Of a stretch of DNA of 64,000 bases, positions 18,007 through 26,713 are shown in pieces. This stretch comes from Sphingomonas panni (GTDB taxonomy: Bacteria > Pseudomonadota > Alphaproteobacteria > Sphingomonadales > Sphingomonadaceae), in NCBI RefSeq assembly GCF_022664435.1, contig NZ_JAKREU010000007.1, forward strand, positions 124,001-188,000, given 5' to 3'. The first letter of the stretch is position 1, and each line of letters opens with the position of its first letter. The translations under genes were made by a program, and so were the position numbers. The notes beneath the pieces were generated by a model. The model was given only the letters and a program-made list of their open reading frames with translations. It was not told where the DNA came from and did no database searches.

Positions 18007-19197
18007 ATGTCCCCTGTTCCCCCTCCCGCCCGCTCGGTCGGGCTTGTCCACCTCGCGCTCGCGCTGGGTGGGTTCGCGATCGGCACGACCGAGTTCGCGA
18101 CGATGAGTCTCGTGCCGTTCTTCGCGCCGGGCCTCGGCATCGACGAACCGACGGCGGGGCATGTCATCAGCGCCTATGCACTGGGCGTGGTGGTCGGCGC
18201 GCCGCTGCTGGCGGTGATGACCGCGCGGATGGCGCGGCGGACGGTGCTGATCGCGCTGATGGCGTGTTTCGGCATCGCCAATGCGGCAAGCGCACTCGCG
18301 CCGACCTATGAAGCGATGCTGGTCGCGCGGTTCTTCAGCGGGTTGCCGCATGGGGCCTATTTCGGGATCGCGGCGCTGGTCGCGGCGTCGCTGGTCCCGG
18401 CGGAAAAGCGGACGCAGGCGATAGGGCGGGTCATGCTGGGGCTGACGGTCGCGACCATCGTCGGCGTGCCGCTGGCCAATGCGCTGGGGCAGGCGCTTGG
18501 CTGGCGCTGGGGGTTCGGCGTGGTCGCGGTGCTGGCGGCGGCGACGATGGCGATGGTCGCATGGGCCGCGCCGCGCGACCGGCCGGACCGCAGCGCCAGC
18601 CCGCTGGCCGAACTCGGCGTGCTGACATCGGGACAATTGTGGCTGACGCTCGGCATCGGCGCGATCGGTTTCGGGGGCATGTTCGCGGTCTATACCTATC
18701 TCGCCTCGACGCTGATCGAGGTGACCGGCGCCGCGCCGGCGATGGTGCCGGTGGTGCTGGCGGTGTTCGGCGCAGGGATGACAGTCGGCAATCTGATCGT
18801 GCCGCGCTTTGCCGACCGGGCGCTGATGCCGACTGCCGGTGGGCTGCTGCTGTGGAGTGCGGCGACGCTGGCGCTCTATCCGCTGGCGGCGGGTCAGTTG
18901 TGGTCGATGCTGGTCATCGTGTTCCTGATCGGGATCGGCGGGGCGCTGGGCACCGTCCTGCAGACGCGGCTGATGGATATTGCCCGGCAGGGGCAGAGCC
19001 TGGCCGCGTCGCTCAACCACTCGGCGTTCAACACCGCCAATGCCATCGGGCCGTGGGCCGGGGGAATGGCGATCGCGGCCGGTTATGGCTGGACGTCGAC
19101 CGGCCTGGTCGGCGCAGGGCTGGCGCTCGGCGGGTTGGCGATCTGGGGGCTGGCGGTGCTGGCTGGGGCGCCGGTTCGGCAGATTGTCGAGGCTTAG
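18007..19197 (+). CDS. MFS efflux transporter, DHA1/AraJ-like
   Basis: A 396-residue inner-membrane transporter with 12 predicted helices. The region after helix 1, GTTEFATMSLVPFFAPGLGI, and the loop 2-3 motif AVMTARMARRTVLI match the AraJ/YdhP-like drug and sugar efflux group. Start ATG at 18007 has GGAGG seven bases upstream. No regulator gene is adjacent, but a palindrome overlaps the translation initiation region. Substrate cannot be inferred. Confidence 0.9.
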   Translation: MSPVPPPARSVGLVHLALALGGFAIGTTEFATMSLVPFFAPGLGIDEPTAGHVISAYALGVVVGAPLLAVMTARMARRTVLIALMACFGIANAASALAPTYEAMLVARFFSGLPHGAYFGIAALVAASLVPAEKRTQAIGRVMLGLTVATIVGVPLANALGQALGWRWGFGVVAVLAAATMAMVAWAAPRDRPDRSASPLAELGVLTSGQLWLTLGIGAIGFGGMFAVYTYLASTLIEVTGAAPAMVPVVLAVFGAGMTVGNLIVPRFADRALMPTAGGLLLWSAATLALYPLAAGQLWSMLVIVFLIGIGGALGTVLQTRLMDIARQGQSLAASLNHSAFNTANAIGPWAGGMAIAAGYGWTSTGLVGAGLALGGLAIWGLAVLAGAPVRQIVEA

Positions 19198-19207
19198 AAG
19201 CAGGTAG

Positions 19208-19372
19208 GTTTTCACGCGAAGGCGCGAAGACGCGGAGGGGTTGCGCCTTGGGCAAGCGTTCCCCGCGTCAGCGGCCTTACTACTCGCCTATCCCGTCAGG
19301 GAACGTCTTCCGTTCGCGAGCGCTTCGCCCGGAACGCAACTTCCTCAGCGTCTCCGCGCCTTCGCGTGAACC
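19208..19372. repeat. Inverted repeat, family C (copy C2)
   Basis: Arms at about 19208-19245 (TTTTCACGCGAAGGCGCGAA...) and 19335-19372 (...CGCGCCTTCGCGTGAACCC) enclose about 90 bases. Same family as 9275-9543. Together with the family E copy next to it, this fills the 344-base gap between the convergent MFS and M16 peptidase genes; no gene was seen there. Confidence 0.8.
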
Positions 19373-19418
19373 CATTTCTTCTTGTTAAAGGATAGAGGCG
19401 TCCGCCACCGGTTCGTGT

Positions 19419-19545
19419 GCGGACGCCCCCCTCCACCATTCGCTGCGCGAACGGTCCCCAGCGTTGGGTTGACCATGCCCCGCATGGTCAAGGATCGTCC
19501 GGGGGACGATCCGACCCAACGCTCCGTGCCGGGGAGGGGTCTTAC
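19419..19545. repeat. Family E repeat (copy E2) with a three-way-junction core
   Basis: Contains the family motif CCCCCTCCACCATTCGCTGC and ends GTGCCGGGGAGGGG. Its core (19460-19523) has a perfect 10-bp outer stem AGCGTTGGGT/ACCCAACGCT enclosing two perfect hairpins: GACCATG-CCCCG-CATGGTC (19471-19489) and GGATCGTCC-GGG-GGACGATCC (19492-19512). It overlaps the last codons of the M16 peptidase gene at 19542. Confidence 0.8.
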
Positions 19546-22460
19546 TTCTTCTCCGGCAACACCTGCATCGACCAGTCCTTGGCGGGGACCAGATATTTCG
19601 CGGCAAGTGCCTGTAGTTCCGCCGGGGTCGTTGCGCGGATGTCGTTGATGATGCCGGGGATCGCCGCCAGCCGCGCGGGATCGCGCGTGCCGCCCTGCGT
19701 CTGGTTCATCCAGAACATGTTGCCGCTCGACATGCGCGCGACCATCTGGATCACCGGCAGCTTGGCGCGGTCGAGTTCGTCCTCGGGCACCGGCGTCTTG
19801 ACCAGATCGGCGGCCAGTTCGCGCGCGAGGTCGAAGAAGAAGCCGGTCTTGTCCGGCGGCACCATCCCGATCGCCATGATCCGTCCGCCGCCGGGCAGGC
19901 CGACCGGCCAGCCATTGTCGACGTTCGGCGAATAGCTGACGCCCGCCTGGCTGCGCAGCCGATCGAGCAGCCGGTCGCGGAACACGGCGGCCAGCACCTC
20001 CAGCTTGCGGCTTTCGGTCAGACCGGCGCTGCCCGCACCGGTCGGCCAGGCGATGGCGGCGGCGGCCTGGTTGGGCTGGCCGCCATGGGTGCGGGTGACG
20101 GGCGTCGCGACATGCGCCGGGAAGCGGACCGGCGGCGGCGGAGTCGTGGCAGCCGGACGCGGAGCCATCGCGCCGATGGTCGCGGCGACCGCGTCGATCG
20201 CCGGCTGCTGCTGCACGTCGCCGAACACCTGCACCTCGATCGGACCGGAAGCGAGCAGCGGTGCCCACAACGCCTTGAACGCCGCCGGGGTCAGCGCCTC
20301 GATCTCCTTGCGGTCGGGCGTGCCCCAGCGCGGGTCGTTGTCGTGGAGCAGCGCGTCGAGATCACGCGCCATCACGCCGTCGGGCGAGGCGCCCAGCGCG
20401 TCATAGCTGGCAAGCATCACCGCACGGGCACGCGCGACCGGCGCGGGGTCCCATGCCGGCGATTGCAGCTTGGCCGCGATAAGCTTCAGCTGGTCGGTCA
20501 GGTCGGCGGCGGTGGTGATGCCCGACAGGCTGAAGGCGTCGTCGTCGATGCCGAAGGACAGCCCGATCTGCCGCCCGCCGGTCAGCCGGTCCAGCTCCTC
20601 CTGCCCCAGCACGCCCTTCGGCGTCTGGATGCCCGAGGCGACCAGCGCGAGGTCGGCGGCGAAGGCCGGCGTGCGCCGGTCGGCGGGGAGCGCGTTCAGC
20701 CCCCGGCCGAAGCGGACGCGGACATAGACCTTGCCGGTTTCCGATTCATTCGGGAACAGCAGCAGCGACGACCCATTGGCGAAGTCGACGCGCTCGACCG
20801 GCGGATCGCTCAGCGCCATGCTGCGGCCGGTGATCGCGCCGGGCTTGCCGAGCGGGGCCAGCCGGTCGAAGCCGATCGCCCCTTGCCCGCTGCGCCGGGT
20901 GGCGCTCCCTGCGATCTTTTCCGATAGCGCAGCGGTCAGCTTCGCCTGGGCGGTCGGATCGGGGGTGCGGGTGTTGACGATGGCGCGGGTTGCGGTGCCC
21001 TCGAACACCTTCTTCGTCGCCGCCTGGACGCGGGCGGGCGTGAAGAACTTCTTCGTCACCGCCCCTTCGAAGATGCGCAGCGACGTCTCCGGCCCCGCGA
21101 CCGTCTCGCGGATATCGGTCGCGGCGATGAGGTTGTCGGCGAGCAGCGCGCCCGCCGTCACCGGCGCGGTGCGGACTTCGTTTTCCATGCCGGCGCGGAT
21201 TTCGGCGACCTCGCGGTCGATCTCCGCCTGGGTCGGCGCGGTGCGCATCGCGTCGGCGATCGACTGGCGCACGTCGCGCAGCGCCGCCGCCCAGTCGTCG
21301 CCCAGCGGCAGGATCGACAGCTGGGTGATGTTCGCGGAGCGTGACACGTCGTCGAGATTGGCCCCGGCCGAGATATAGCTGCCCCCGGCCCGCGCGCGGC
21401 TTTCCAGCCGGCGGTTCAGGATGCGCAGCGCGATCTGGTCGATCATGCGTTCCTGGTTGAACAGGATGGTGTCATCGCCGACGGTCCACGGCCGCAGCAC
21501 CGCCATCTGCACCAGCGTCGGCATGGTCGGTTCGCTGACGGGGGCGGCGACCGGTTCGTTCGCTTTCGGAGCGCCGAATTTCGGTTCGGCAGGCGACGGG
21601 CCGGTGCCCTGCCAACCGGCGAAATGCTTCTTCACCATCGCTTCGAGGATGGCGGGATCGGCGTCGCCCGCGATGACGATGATCGCGCGGTCGGGGCGAT
21701 ACCAGCGGTCGTGGAACGCCTTCACGCTGGCGGCGGTCGCGGCCTGCAACGTTTCGACATTGCCGATCGGCGAGCGGTCGGCGAGCGGCTGTCCGGCGAA
21801 GAACAGCGCGCGCACCGCATCGCCGAAGCGGACCTGGGGGCCGGGCTGTTCACGCTGTTCGGACAGGACGACCGGGCGTTCGGCGTCCAGCGCCGCTTGG
21901 GTCAGGGTCGGTTCGGCCATCATGCCCGACAGGATCTTCATGCTTTCGTCGAGGCCGGTCGGCGTCGCCGACGGCAGGTCGAGCTTGTAGACCGTCTGGG
22001 TAAAGCTGGTCGATGCGTTGCTGTCGGAGCCGAAGGTGACGCCCAGGCGCTGCCACACCCGCTTCGATTCGCCATCGGGGACGTGGACCGATCCGCGGAA
22101 GGTCAGATGTTCGATCAGATGGGCGAAGCCGCGTTCGCTGTCGGTTTCCATCAACGAACCGGTGCCGATCGCGACGCGGATCGCGACCTGCCCCGGCGGC
22201 ACGCCGTTCTTGCGGACCGCATATTTCAGCCCGTTGGACAGGACGCCGTACGTCCATGTCCGGTCGGGGGGAATGTCGCTGCCCTTGAACAGCCACGGCG
22301 TATCCGGCCCCTGTGCGACAGGTTGCAGCGGCGGAAGCTGACGCGCGGGTGCCGGCAATGCGGGCGCGGGCGATGCGGGCGGGGTCTGCGCGGCAAGCGG
22401 CGCGGCGATCAGGGCCAGGGTCGTGAACGCGCCCGTGGCCAAACGGAACGAAGATGCCAT
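19542..22460 (-). CDS. M16-family zinc peptidase with fused active and inactive halves, periplasmic
   Basis: A 972-residue insulinase/pitrilysin-family protein. It starts with a signal peptide (MASSFRLATGAFTTLALIAAPLAAQ) and a proline-rich linker (about 27-50). The zinc motif HLIEH (residues 114-118, inverted HXXEH) lies in the first half, and the four-domain length fits two M16 halves fused, the second lacking HXXEH. The C-terminal part SSGNMFWMNQTQGG and YLVPAKDWSMQVLPEKK ends the last domain. ATG at 22460; the frame runs 51 bases further upstream without a better start. Likely degrades peptides in the periplasm. It lies downstream of the Crp/Fnr gene on the same strand. Confidence 0.92.
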   Translation of the reverse strand: MASSFRLATGAFTTLALIAAPLAAQTPPASPAPALPAPARQLPPLQPVAQGPDTPWLFKGSDIPPDRTWTYGVLSNGLKYAVRKNGVPPGQVAIRVAIGTGSLMETDSERGFAHLIEHLTFRGSVHVPDGESKRVWQRLGVTFGSDSNASTSFTQTVYKLDLPSATPTGLDESMKILSGMMAEPTLTQAALDAERPVVLSEQREQPGPQVRFGDAVRALFFAGQPLADRSPIGNVETLQAATAASVKAFHDRWYRPDRAIIVIAGDADPAILEAMVKKHFAGWQGTGPSPAEPKFGAPKANEPVAAPVSEPTMPTLVQMAVLRPWTVGDDTILFNQERMIDQIALRILNRRLESRARAGGSYISAGANLDDVSRSANITQLSILPLGDDWAAALRDVRQSIADAMRTAPTQAEIDREVAEIRAGMENEVRTAPVTAGALLADNLIAATDIRETVAGPETSLRIFEGAVTKKFFTPARVQAATKKVFEGTATRAIVNTRTPDPTAQAKLTAALSEKIAGSATRRSGQGAIGFDRLAPLGKPGAITGRSMALSDPPVERVDFANGSSLLLFPNESETGKVYVRVRFGRGLNALPADRRTPAFAADLALVASGIQTPKGVLGQEELDRLTGGRQIGLSFGIDDDAFSLSGITTAADLTDQLKLIAAKLQSPAWDPAPVARARAVMLASYDALGASPDGVMARDLDALLHDNDPRWGTPDRKEIEALTPAAFKALWAPLLASGPIEVQVFGDVQQQPAIDAVAATIGAMAPRPAATTPPPPVRFPAHVATPVTRTHGGQPNQAAAAIAWPTGAGSAGLTESRKLEVLAAVFRDRLLDRLRSQAGVSYSPNVDNGWPVGLPGGGRIMAIGMVPPDKTGFFFDLARELAADLVKTPVPEDELDRAKLPVIQMVARMSSGNMFWMNQTQGGTRDPARLAAIPGIINDIRATTPAELQALAAKYLVPAKDWSMQVLPEKK

Positions 22461-22564
22461 GGCGGAAGGTGTAGCGTCGTTGCAACGCCCCGACCAGTAT
22501 CGACAGCGCACGGCAAATATAAAGCTGATCCGGCCGGTTCGTTCAGCCCCGGCTCAGCTTTACC

Positions 22565-23284
22565 TCAACGTTCCTCCCGCCGCAGATACAGATAGGCATC
22601 GTCGAACTCGGCCAGTGCCATCAGGCCGTTCAGGTCGTGGATCGTCACCCGACGCCCGCGAAAGTCCATCAGTCCGCGTTCGCGCAGGTCGCGAAGCGTG
22701 CGGTTGACATGGACGGGCGTGAGGCCGGTGCAGTCGGACAGGTCGGCCTGCGTCAGCGGCAGCGCGTAACCGGCATCGTCGGCCTGTCCGATCAGGCCGA
22801 GGCGGACACGCAGTTCGCAGATCAGGTGCGCGATGCGTTGGATCGCGGTCCGCCGGCCGAGCGACAATTCCCATTCCCGGTGGATCGCGGCGTCGAGCGC
22901 GGTCAGGAACCAGTAGACCCGTGCCAGATGCGGCTGGGTCTCGGTGATCTCGGTCAGCTTCGCATGCGGCACCAGCACGACACGGCACGGGGTCAGCGTC
23001 ATGACATTATGGTCGAGCTGCTTGAGCGAAAAACTGTGCAGGTCGAGGAAATCGCCCGCGACGTGCAGTTCGGTGATCTGCCGCTCGCCGCCCGGCAGAT
23101 CCTTGTACCGGCACATCAATCCTTCGAGCAGCAGCGTGCTGGAAGTCAGTCGTTCCCCGGCCCGGATGCAGGTGTCGTGCGCGGGCAGGACGCGTACCTC
23201 GCCCAGCGACGCCCGGATGACCGCTTCCTCCTCCGGCGAAATCGTGTCGCGCGCGCGCAATTTCGCCAGATGCGTCTCGATCAC
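22565..23284 (-). CDS. Crp/Fnr-family transcriptional regulator
   Basis: A 239-residue regulator with an N-terminal cyclic-nucleotide-binding-type barrel (about 25-145; LPGGERQITELHVAGDFLDLHSF) and a C-terminal winged helix (about 165-225; LPLTQADLSDCTGLTPVHVNRTLRDL). It lacks the cysteine cluster of FNR, so it probably senses something other than oxygen through an Fe-S cluster. The GTG at 23284 (VIETHLAKLR) is chosen because AGAGGGG lies eight bases upstream; a TTG at 23344 in frame would place the operator-like palindrome at 23307-23331 within the coding region. Confidence 0.88.
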   Translation of the reverse strand: MIETHLAKLRARDTISPEEEAVIRASLGEVRVLPAHDTCIRAGERLTSSTLLLEGLMCRYKDLPGGERQITELHVAGDFLDLHSFSLKQLDHNVMTLTPCRVVLVPHAKLTEITETQPHLARVYWFLTALDAAIHREWELSLGRRTAIQRIAHLICELRVRLGLIGQADDAGYALPLTQADLSDCTGLTPVHVNRTLRDLRERGLMDFRGRRVTIHDLNGLMALAEFDDAYLYLRREER

Positions 23285-23306
23285 CGGTGATGGCCCCTCT
23301 TGCTGG

Positions 23307-23331
23307 ATCGTTACGCTGGTATCGTAACGAT
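23307..23331. promoter_or_regulatory. 25-bp perfect palindrome between crp/fnr-type gene and nfuA
   Basis: ATCGTTACG-CTGGTAT-CGTAACGAT has 9-bp perfect arms with a 7-base spacer. It is 23 bases upstream of the regulator start and about 90 bases upstream of nfuA on the other side, an ideal place for autoregulation. It is not the CRP (TGTGA-N6-TCACA) or FNR (TTGAT-N4-ATCAA) consensus. Confidence 0.6.
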
Positions 23332-23422
23332 GCGGCAGAGGCAACGCGCCCGGCGCGTCCGCGAACAGTGGGTTTCCCCGAACGCCCTTGATCCCCCGTT
23401 ACGGTGCCGCCACATGGGCGGC

Positions 23423-23998
23423 ATGTTGATCGAAACCGAATCCACGCCCAACCCGGCGACCCTGAAATTCCTGCCCGGGCAGGTCGTGATGGACGCTGGC
23501 ACCCGCGACTTCGCGTCCCCCGAGGAAGCGGAGGCCTCGCCGCTCGCCACGCAGCTGTTCGCGCTGGGCGACGTGGTCGGCGTCTTCTTCGGCCGCGATT
23601 TCGTGTCGGTGACGAAGGCGCCGGGCAGCGAATGGGCCGACCTGAAGCCCGACGTACTGGCGCTCCTGCTCGACCATTTCGGCGGGCGGATGCCGTTGTT
23701 CCACGCGACCGGCACCGCCGGCTTCTCGGTCCCGGCGGAAGACGCCGCTTTGACCGACAATCCCGAGGATGCCGACATCGTCGAACAGATCAAGGAACTG
23801 ATCGAGACGCGCGTGCGCCCGGCGGTGGCGAATGACGGCGGCGACATCGTCTATCGCGGGTTCGATCAGGGCAAAGTGTACCTGCAGCTGCAGGGTGCCT
23901 GTTCGGGCTGTCCGTCGTCCAGTGCGACGCTGAAGAACGGGATCGAGCAGCTGCTGAAATATTATGTCCCCGAAGTCACGGAGGTTCGTGCAGTCTGA
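23423..23998 (+). CDS. nfuA: NfuA-type Fe-S carrier protein
   Basis: A 191-residue protein with an Nfu N-terminal domain ([19 protein letters not shown], about 1-90) and a NifU C-terminal domain (about 105-185) whose GACSGCPSS motif gives the cluster-binding C-X2-C. It holds and delivers [4Fe-4S] clusters. ATG 23423 matches the usual family start; ATG 23414 would add three residues. Its stop overlaps the nitroreductase start (TGATG). A second Fe-S system gene in the window, 14 kb from the SUF operon. Confidence 0.94.
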   Translation: MLIETESTPNPATLKFLPGQVVMDAGTRDFASPEEAEASPLATQLFALGDVVGVFFGRDFVSVTKAPGSEWADLKPDVLALLLDHFGGRMPLFHATGTAGFSVPAEDAALTDNPEDADIVEQIKELIETRVRPAVANDGGDIVYRGFDQGKVYLQLQGACSGCPSSSATLKNGIEQLLKYYVPEVTEVRAV

Positions 23999-24588
23999 TG
24001 GCCAAGCTCGACGATACCGCGCTCGACACGCTGTTCCGCAGCGCGCGCACCTATAACGGCTATACCGACCAGCCGGTCGACGAAGCGACGCTGCACGCGA
24101 TCTGGGACCTGGTGAAATGGGGTCCGACCAGCGCCAACCAGCTGCCCGCGCGGATCGTGTGGTGTACGTCGCAGGAGGCGAAGGACAAGCTGGCGGCGTG
24201 TGCCAGCGGCACCAATCCCGACAAGATCCGTGCCGCACCGGTGACCGCGATCATCGGCATGGATACCGAGTTTCACGAGCATCTGCCCGAGCTGTTTCCC
24301 CATACCGACGCCAAGTCGTGGTTCGACGGCAATGCCGAACTGCGTCAGGCGTCCGCCTTCCGCAATTCGTCGCTTCAGGGGGCCTATCTGATCCTCGCCG
24401 CCCGCGCGCTTGGGCTCGACACTGGGCCGATGTCCGGCTTCGATGCCGGCGCGGTGGACAAGGCGTTCTTTGCCGACACGCCGGCGGTCCATGCCAATTT
24501 CATCACGACGCTCGGCTATGGCGATCCGTCGAGCCTGCACCCGCGGTCGCCCCGGCCCGACTTCGCCAAGTTCAACCGGATCGCCTGA
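23998..24588 (+). CDS. Nitroreductase-family protein (malonic semialdehyde reductase RutE-like)
   Basis: A 196-residue FMN-dependent reductase. The sequence [19 protein letters not shown] at the start, [16 protein letters not shown], and [20 protein letters not shown] match the RutE/HadB subgroup, annotated as malonic semialdehyde reductase. No other uracil-degradation (rut) genes are nearby, so that exact reaction is uncertain and a generic nitro- or quinone-reductase role is possible. Its ATG is within the nfuA stop (TGATG) and tsaB follows after seven bases. Confidence 0.85.
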   Translation: MAKLDDTALDTLFRSARTYNGYTDQPVDEATLHAIWDLVKWGPTSANQLPARIVWCTSQEAKDKLAACASGTNPDKIRAAPVTAIIGMDTEFHEHLPELFPHTDAKSWFDGNAELRQASAFRNSSLQGAYLILAARALGLDTGPMSGFDAGAVDKAFFADTPAVHANFITTLGYGDPSSLHPRSPRPDFAKFNRIA

Positions 24589-24595
24589 CGCGCCC

Positions 24596-25213
24596 GTGCG
24601 GACGCTGGTCATCGAAACCGCCACCGCCGCCTGCTCGGTCGCATTGATCGAGGATGGCGCGGTGATCGCGCGCGACCATGTCGTGGTCGGGCGTGGCCAT
24701 GCCGAGCGACTGGTGCCGATGATCGCCGCGCTGCCCGATGAAGGCCGGGCGGACGCGATCCTGGTCGATTGCGGCCCCGGCAGCTTTACCGGCGTGCGCG
24801 TCGGGCTGGCGGCGGCACGGGGGTTGGGTATCGGCTGGGGCGTGCCGGTTTCCGGCTATTCCTCGCTGGCGCTGATCGCCGCCGCCGCACTGGCCGAGCA
24901 ACCGGGCGACGCGGTCGTGGCGGTGCTGGACGGCGGCCATGGCGAGGTGTTTCAACAGGGGTTCGACGGCGCGCTGATCGCCGACGGCCCGGCGGTGTCG
25001 CGCAAGCCGGCCGACGCCGTGGCGGCACTGGACGGACGGCGGGTGGTGGGCCAGGGGCTGGCGCGGCTGCGCACGGTGGACGACGGCCTGCCCGCATGTG
25101 ACCGGCTGCCCGATGCCGCCGATGCGGTACTGCTGCCGATGGCGCAGGCCACCCTGCCCCCCGCCCCGCTCTATGGTCGCGCGCCCGATGCGGTGCCGAG
25201 CGTGCGCGGATGA
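24596..25213 (+). CDS. tsaB: tRNA threonylcarbamoyladenosine biosynthesis protein TsaB
   Basis: A 205-residue actin-fold protein that, with TsaD and TsaE, makes t6A37 in ANN-decoding tRNAs. The start VRTLVIETATAACSVALIEDG, the GRGHAERLVPMI motif and CGPGSFTGVRVGLAAARGLGIG are typical. The start is GTG at 24596; a longer frame upstream overlaps the nitroreductase gene and is not credible. It lacks the ATP-binding residues of TsaD, as expected. rimI overlaps its stop by four bases, the standard tsaB-rimI pair. Confidence 0.94.
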   Translation: MRTLVIETATAACSVALIEDGAVIARDHVVVGRGHAERLVPMIAALPDEGRADAILVDCGPGSFTGVRVGLAAARGLGIGWGVPVSGYSSLALIAAAALAEQPGDAVVAVLDGGHGEVFQQGFDGALIADGPAVSRKPADAVAALDGRRVVGQGLARLRTVDDGLPACDRLPDAADAVLLPMAQATLPPAPLYGRAPDAVPSVRG

Positions 25214-25692
25214 GCGATACCCGCGTCGACATCGTCCTCGCCGACGGGACCGCCGCCGATGTCGGTGCCGTAGACCAGGTGATGCAGGCGGCGTTCGATC
25301 CGCGCTTCGGCGAAGCATGGACCCCGGCCCAGTGCCTGGGGATGCTGTCCTTGCCCGGCGTATGGCTGACGCTGGCACGCACCGACGATGTACTGGTCGG
25401 CTTTGCCCTGACCCGCGCGGTCGCGGACGATGCCGAGCTGTTGCTGATCGCGGTCGTGCCGCAGGCGCGCGGGCGCGGCGTCGGACGGGCGTTACTGCAA
25501 CGCGCGATCAGGGATGCCGCGACGCGCGGCGCGGTGCGACTGTGCCTCGAAATGCGGGCAGGCAATGACGCCACGCGACTCTATGTCAGCGAAGGTTTTG
25601 CCAAGTGCGGCGAACGGCGCAGCTATTATGCGGGACGTGGCGGTGAACGCTTCGACGCGCACACCTATGTCCGGCAGATATCCGCCGAATAA
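25210..25692 (+). CDS. rimI: Ribosomal protein S18-alanine N-acetyltransferase RimI-like (GNAT)
   Basis: A 160-residue GNAT acetyltransferase. The acetyl-CoA loop is VVPQARGRGVGRALLQRAI, preceded by LLLIAV, and the C-terminal LYVSEGFAKCGERRSYYAG holds the tyrosine expected near the active site. It is predicted to acetylate the N-terminus of ribosomal protein S18; that rests on the tsaB neighbour, since GNATs are hard to separate by sequence. ATG overlaps tsaB stop (ATGA). Confidence 0.9.
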   Translation: MSDTRVDIVLADGTAADVGAVDQVMQAAFDPRFGEAWTPAQCLGMLSLPGVWLTLARTDDVLVGFALTRAVADDAELLLIAVVPQARGRGVGRALLQRAIRDAATRGAVRLCLEMRAGNDATRLYVSEGFAKCGERRSYYAGRGGERFDAHTYVRQISAE

Positions 25693-25782
25693 CGAAAAAC
25701 GTTGCTTATATTGTTGCGATCACCGCGCCGCGGGCCGATAGCGGCGATGGCCATACGTAGCGGCTGCGTAACGAGGAATGAT

Positions 25783-26196
25783 ATGGAACTGGATGCGGAG
25801 CGTGACGACACGCTGATCGCCTTGACTGCGGATATTGTCGCGGCACATGTCGGCAACAACACGATCGACATCGCGCAAATCCCGACCCTGATCCGCAGCG
25901 TGCATGGCGCGCTGGCCGGACTCGGCACCACGATCGAAGCGCCGGTGCAGCGCGCCGAACCGGCGGTGCCGGTACGGTCATCTATCAAGCCCGACTATAT
26001 CGTCTGCCTGGAGGATGGGCGGAAACTGAAGATGCTGAAGCGGCATCTGATGACGCATTACAAGCTGACGCCCGAGCAATATCGCGCCAAGTGGAACCTG
26101 CCGGCCGATTACCCGATGGTCGCGCCCAACTATGCCGAACAGCGCCGGACGCTGGCCAAGCAGATCGGCCTGGGTACGCAGCGGCGTACGAGCTGA
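25783..26196 (+). CDS. MucR/Ros-family transcriptional regulator
   Basis: A 137-residue regulator with a helical N-terminus (residues 1-60) and a C-terminal zinc-finger-like domain: YIVCLEDGRKLKMLKRHLMTHYKLTPEQYRAKW. One Cys and two His of the Ros-type finger are visible, with the second Cys position occupied by Asp (CLED), a variation seen in MucR relatives. MucR proteins are pleiotropic AT-rich DNA binders. The preceding 90 bases hold the AT-rich stretch TTGCTTATATTGTTGCG at about 25700, plausible for its own promoter or binding. Start ATG 25783 follows ACGAGGAATG. Confidence 0.9.
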   Translation: MELDAERDDTLIALTADIVAAHVGNNTIDIAQIPTLIRSVHGALAGLGTTIEAPVQRAEPAVPVRSSIKPDYIVCLEDGRKLKMLKRHLMTHYKLTPEQYRAKWNLPADYPMVAPNYAEQRRTLAKQIGLGTQRRTS

Positions 26197-26285
26197 TCCG
26201 GCCGGCGCGCGTTTAGCGGCTTTCGCTGGCGCGCCCGGCACGCTAGAACGGCGCGCAACCTACCCGTCTGGACGTACAGGAATTC

Positions 26286-26708
26286 ATGCCCCGCAAGATC
26301 GACCTCGAAGCGCTGTGTCACCAAAAGGGGCTGCGGATCACCGAACAGCGCCGCGTCATCGCACGCGTCCTGTCCGAAGCAGACGACCACCCCGACGTCG
26401 AAAAGGTGTATGAGCGCGCATCGGCGATCGATCCGGGCATCTCGATCGCGACGGTCTATCGCACCGTGCGGCTGTTCGAAGAGGCGGGTATCCTCGACCG
26501 CCACGATTTCGGCGATGGCCGGGCGCGCTACGAACCCTCGCCCGAAGCGCATCACGATCACCTGATCGACGTCGAAAGCGGCCGGGTGATCGAGTTCGTC
26601 GATCCCGAGCTGGAATTGCTGCAGAAGCAGATCGCCGAGCGGCTCGGCTTCCGCCTGGTCGACCACCGCATGGAACTGTACGGCGTCAGCCTCGACCGCA
26701 AGGACTGA
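26286..26708 (+). CDS. fur: Ferric uptake regulator family protein Fur
   Basis: A 140-residue metal-dependent repressor. The winged helix (about 10-80) has RITEQRRVIARVL and GISIATVYRTVRLFEEAGI; the dimerisation domain has the metal-binding EAHHDHLIDVESGRVIEF and ends DHRMELYGVSLDRKD. There is no C-X2-C zinc pair in the C-terminal half, as in other alphaproteobacterial Fur proteins. It probably regulates iron genes such as the TonB receptors in this window. It follows mucR by about 90 bases and lies five bases before plsC. Confidence 0.95.
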   Translation: MPRKIDLEALCHQKGLRITEQRRVIARVLSEADDHPDVEKVYERASAIDPGISIATVYRTVRLFEEAGILDRHDFGDGRARYEPSPEAHHDHLIDVESGRVIEFVDPELELLQKQIAERLGFRLVDHRMELYGVSLDRKD

Positions 26709-26713
26709 GCGAA

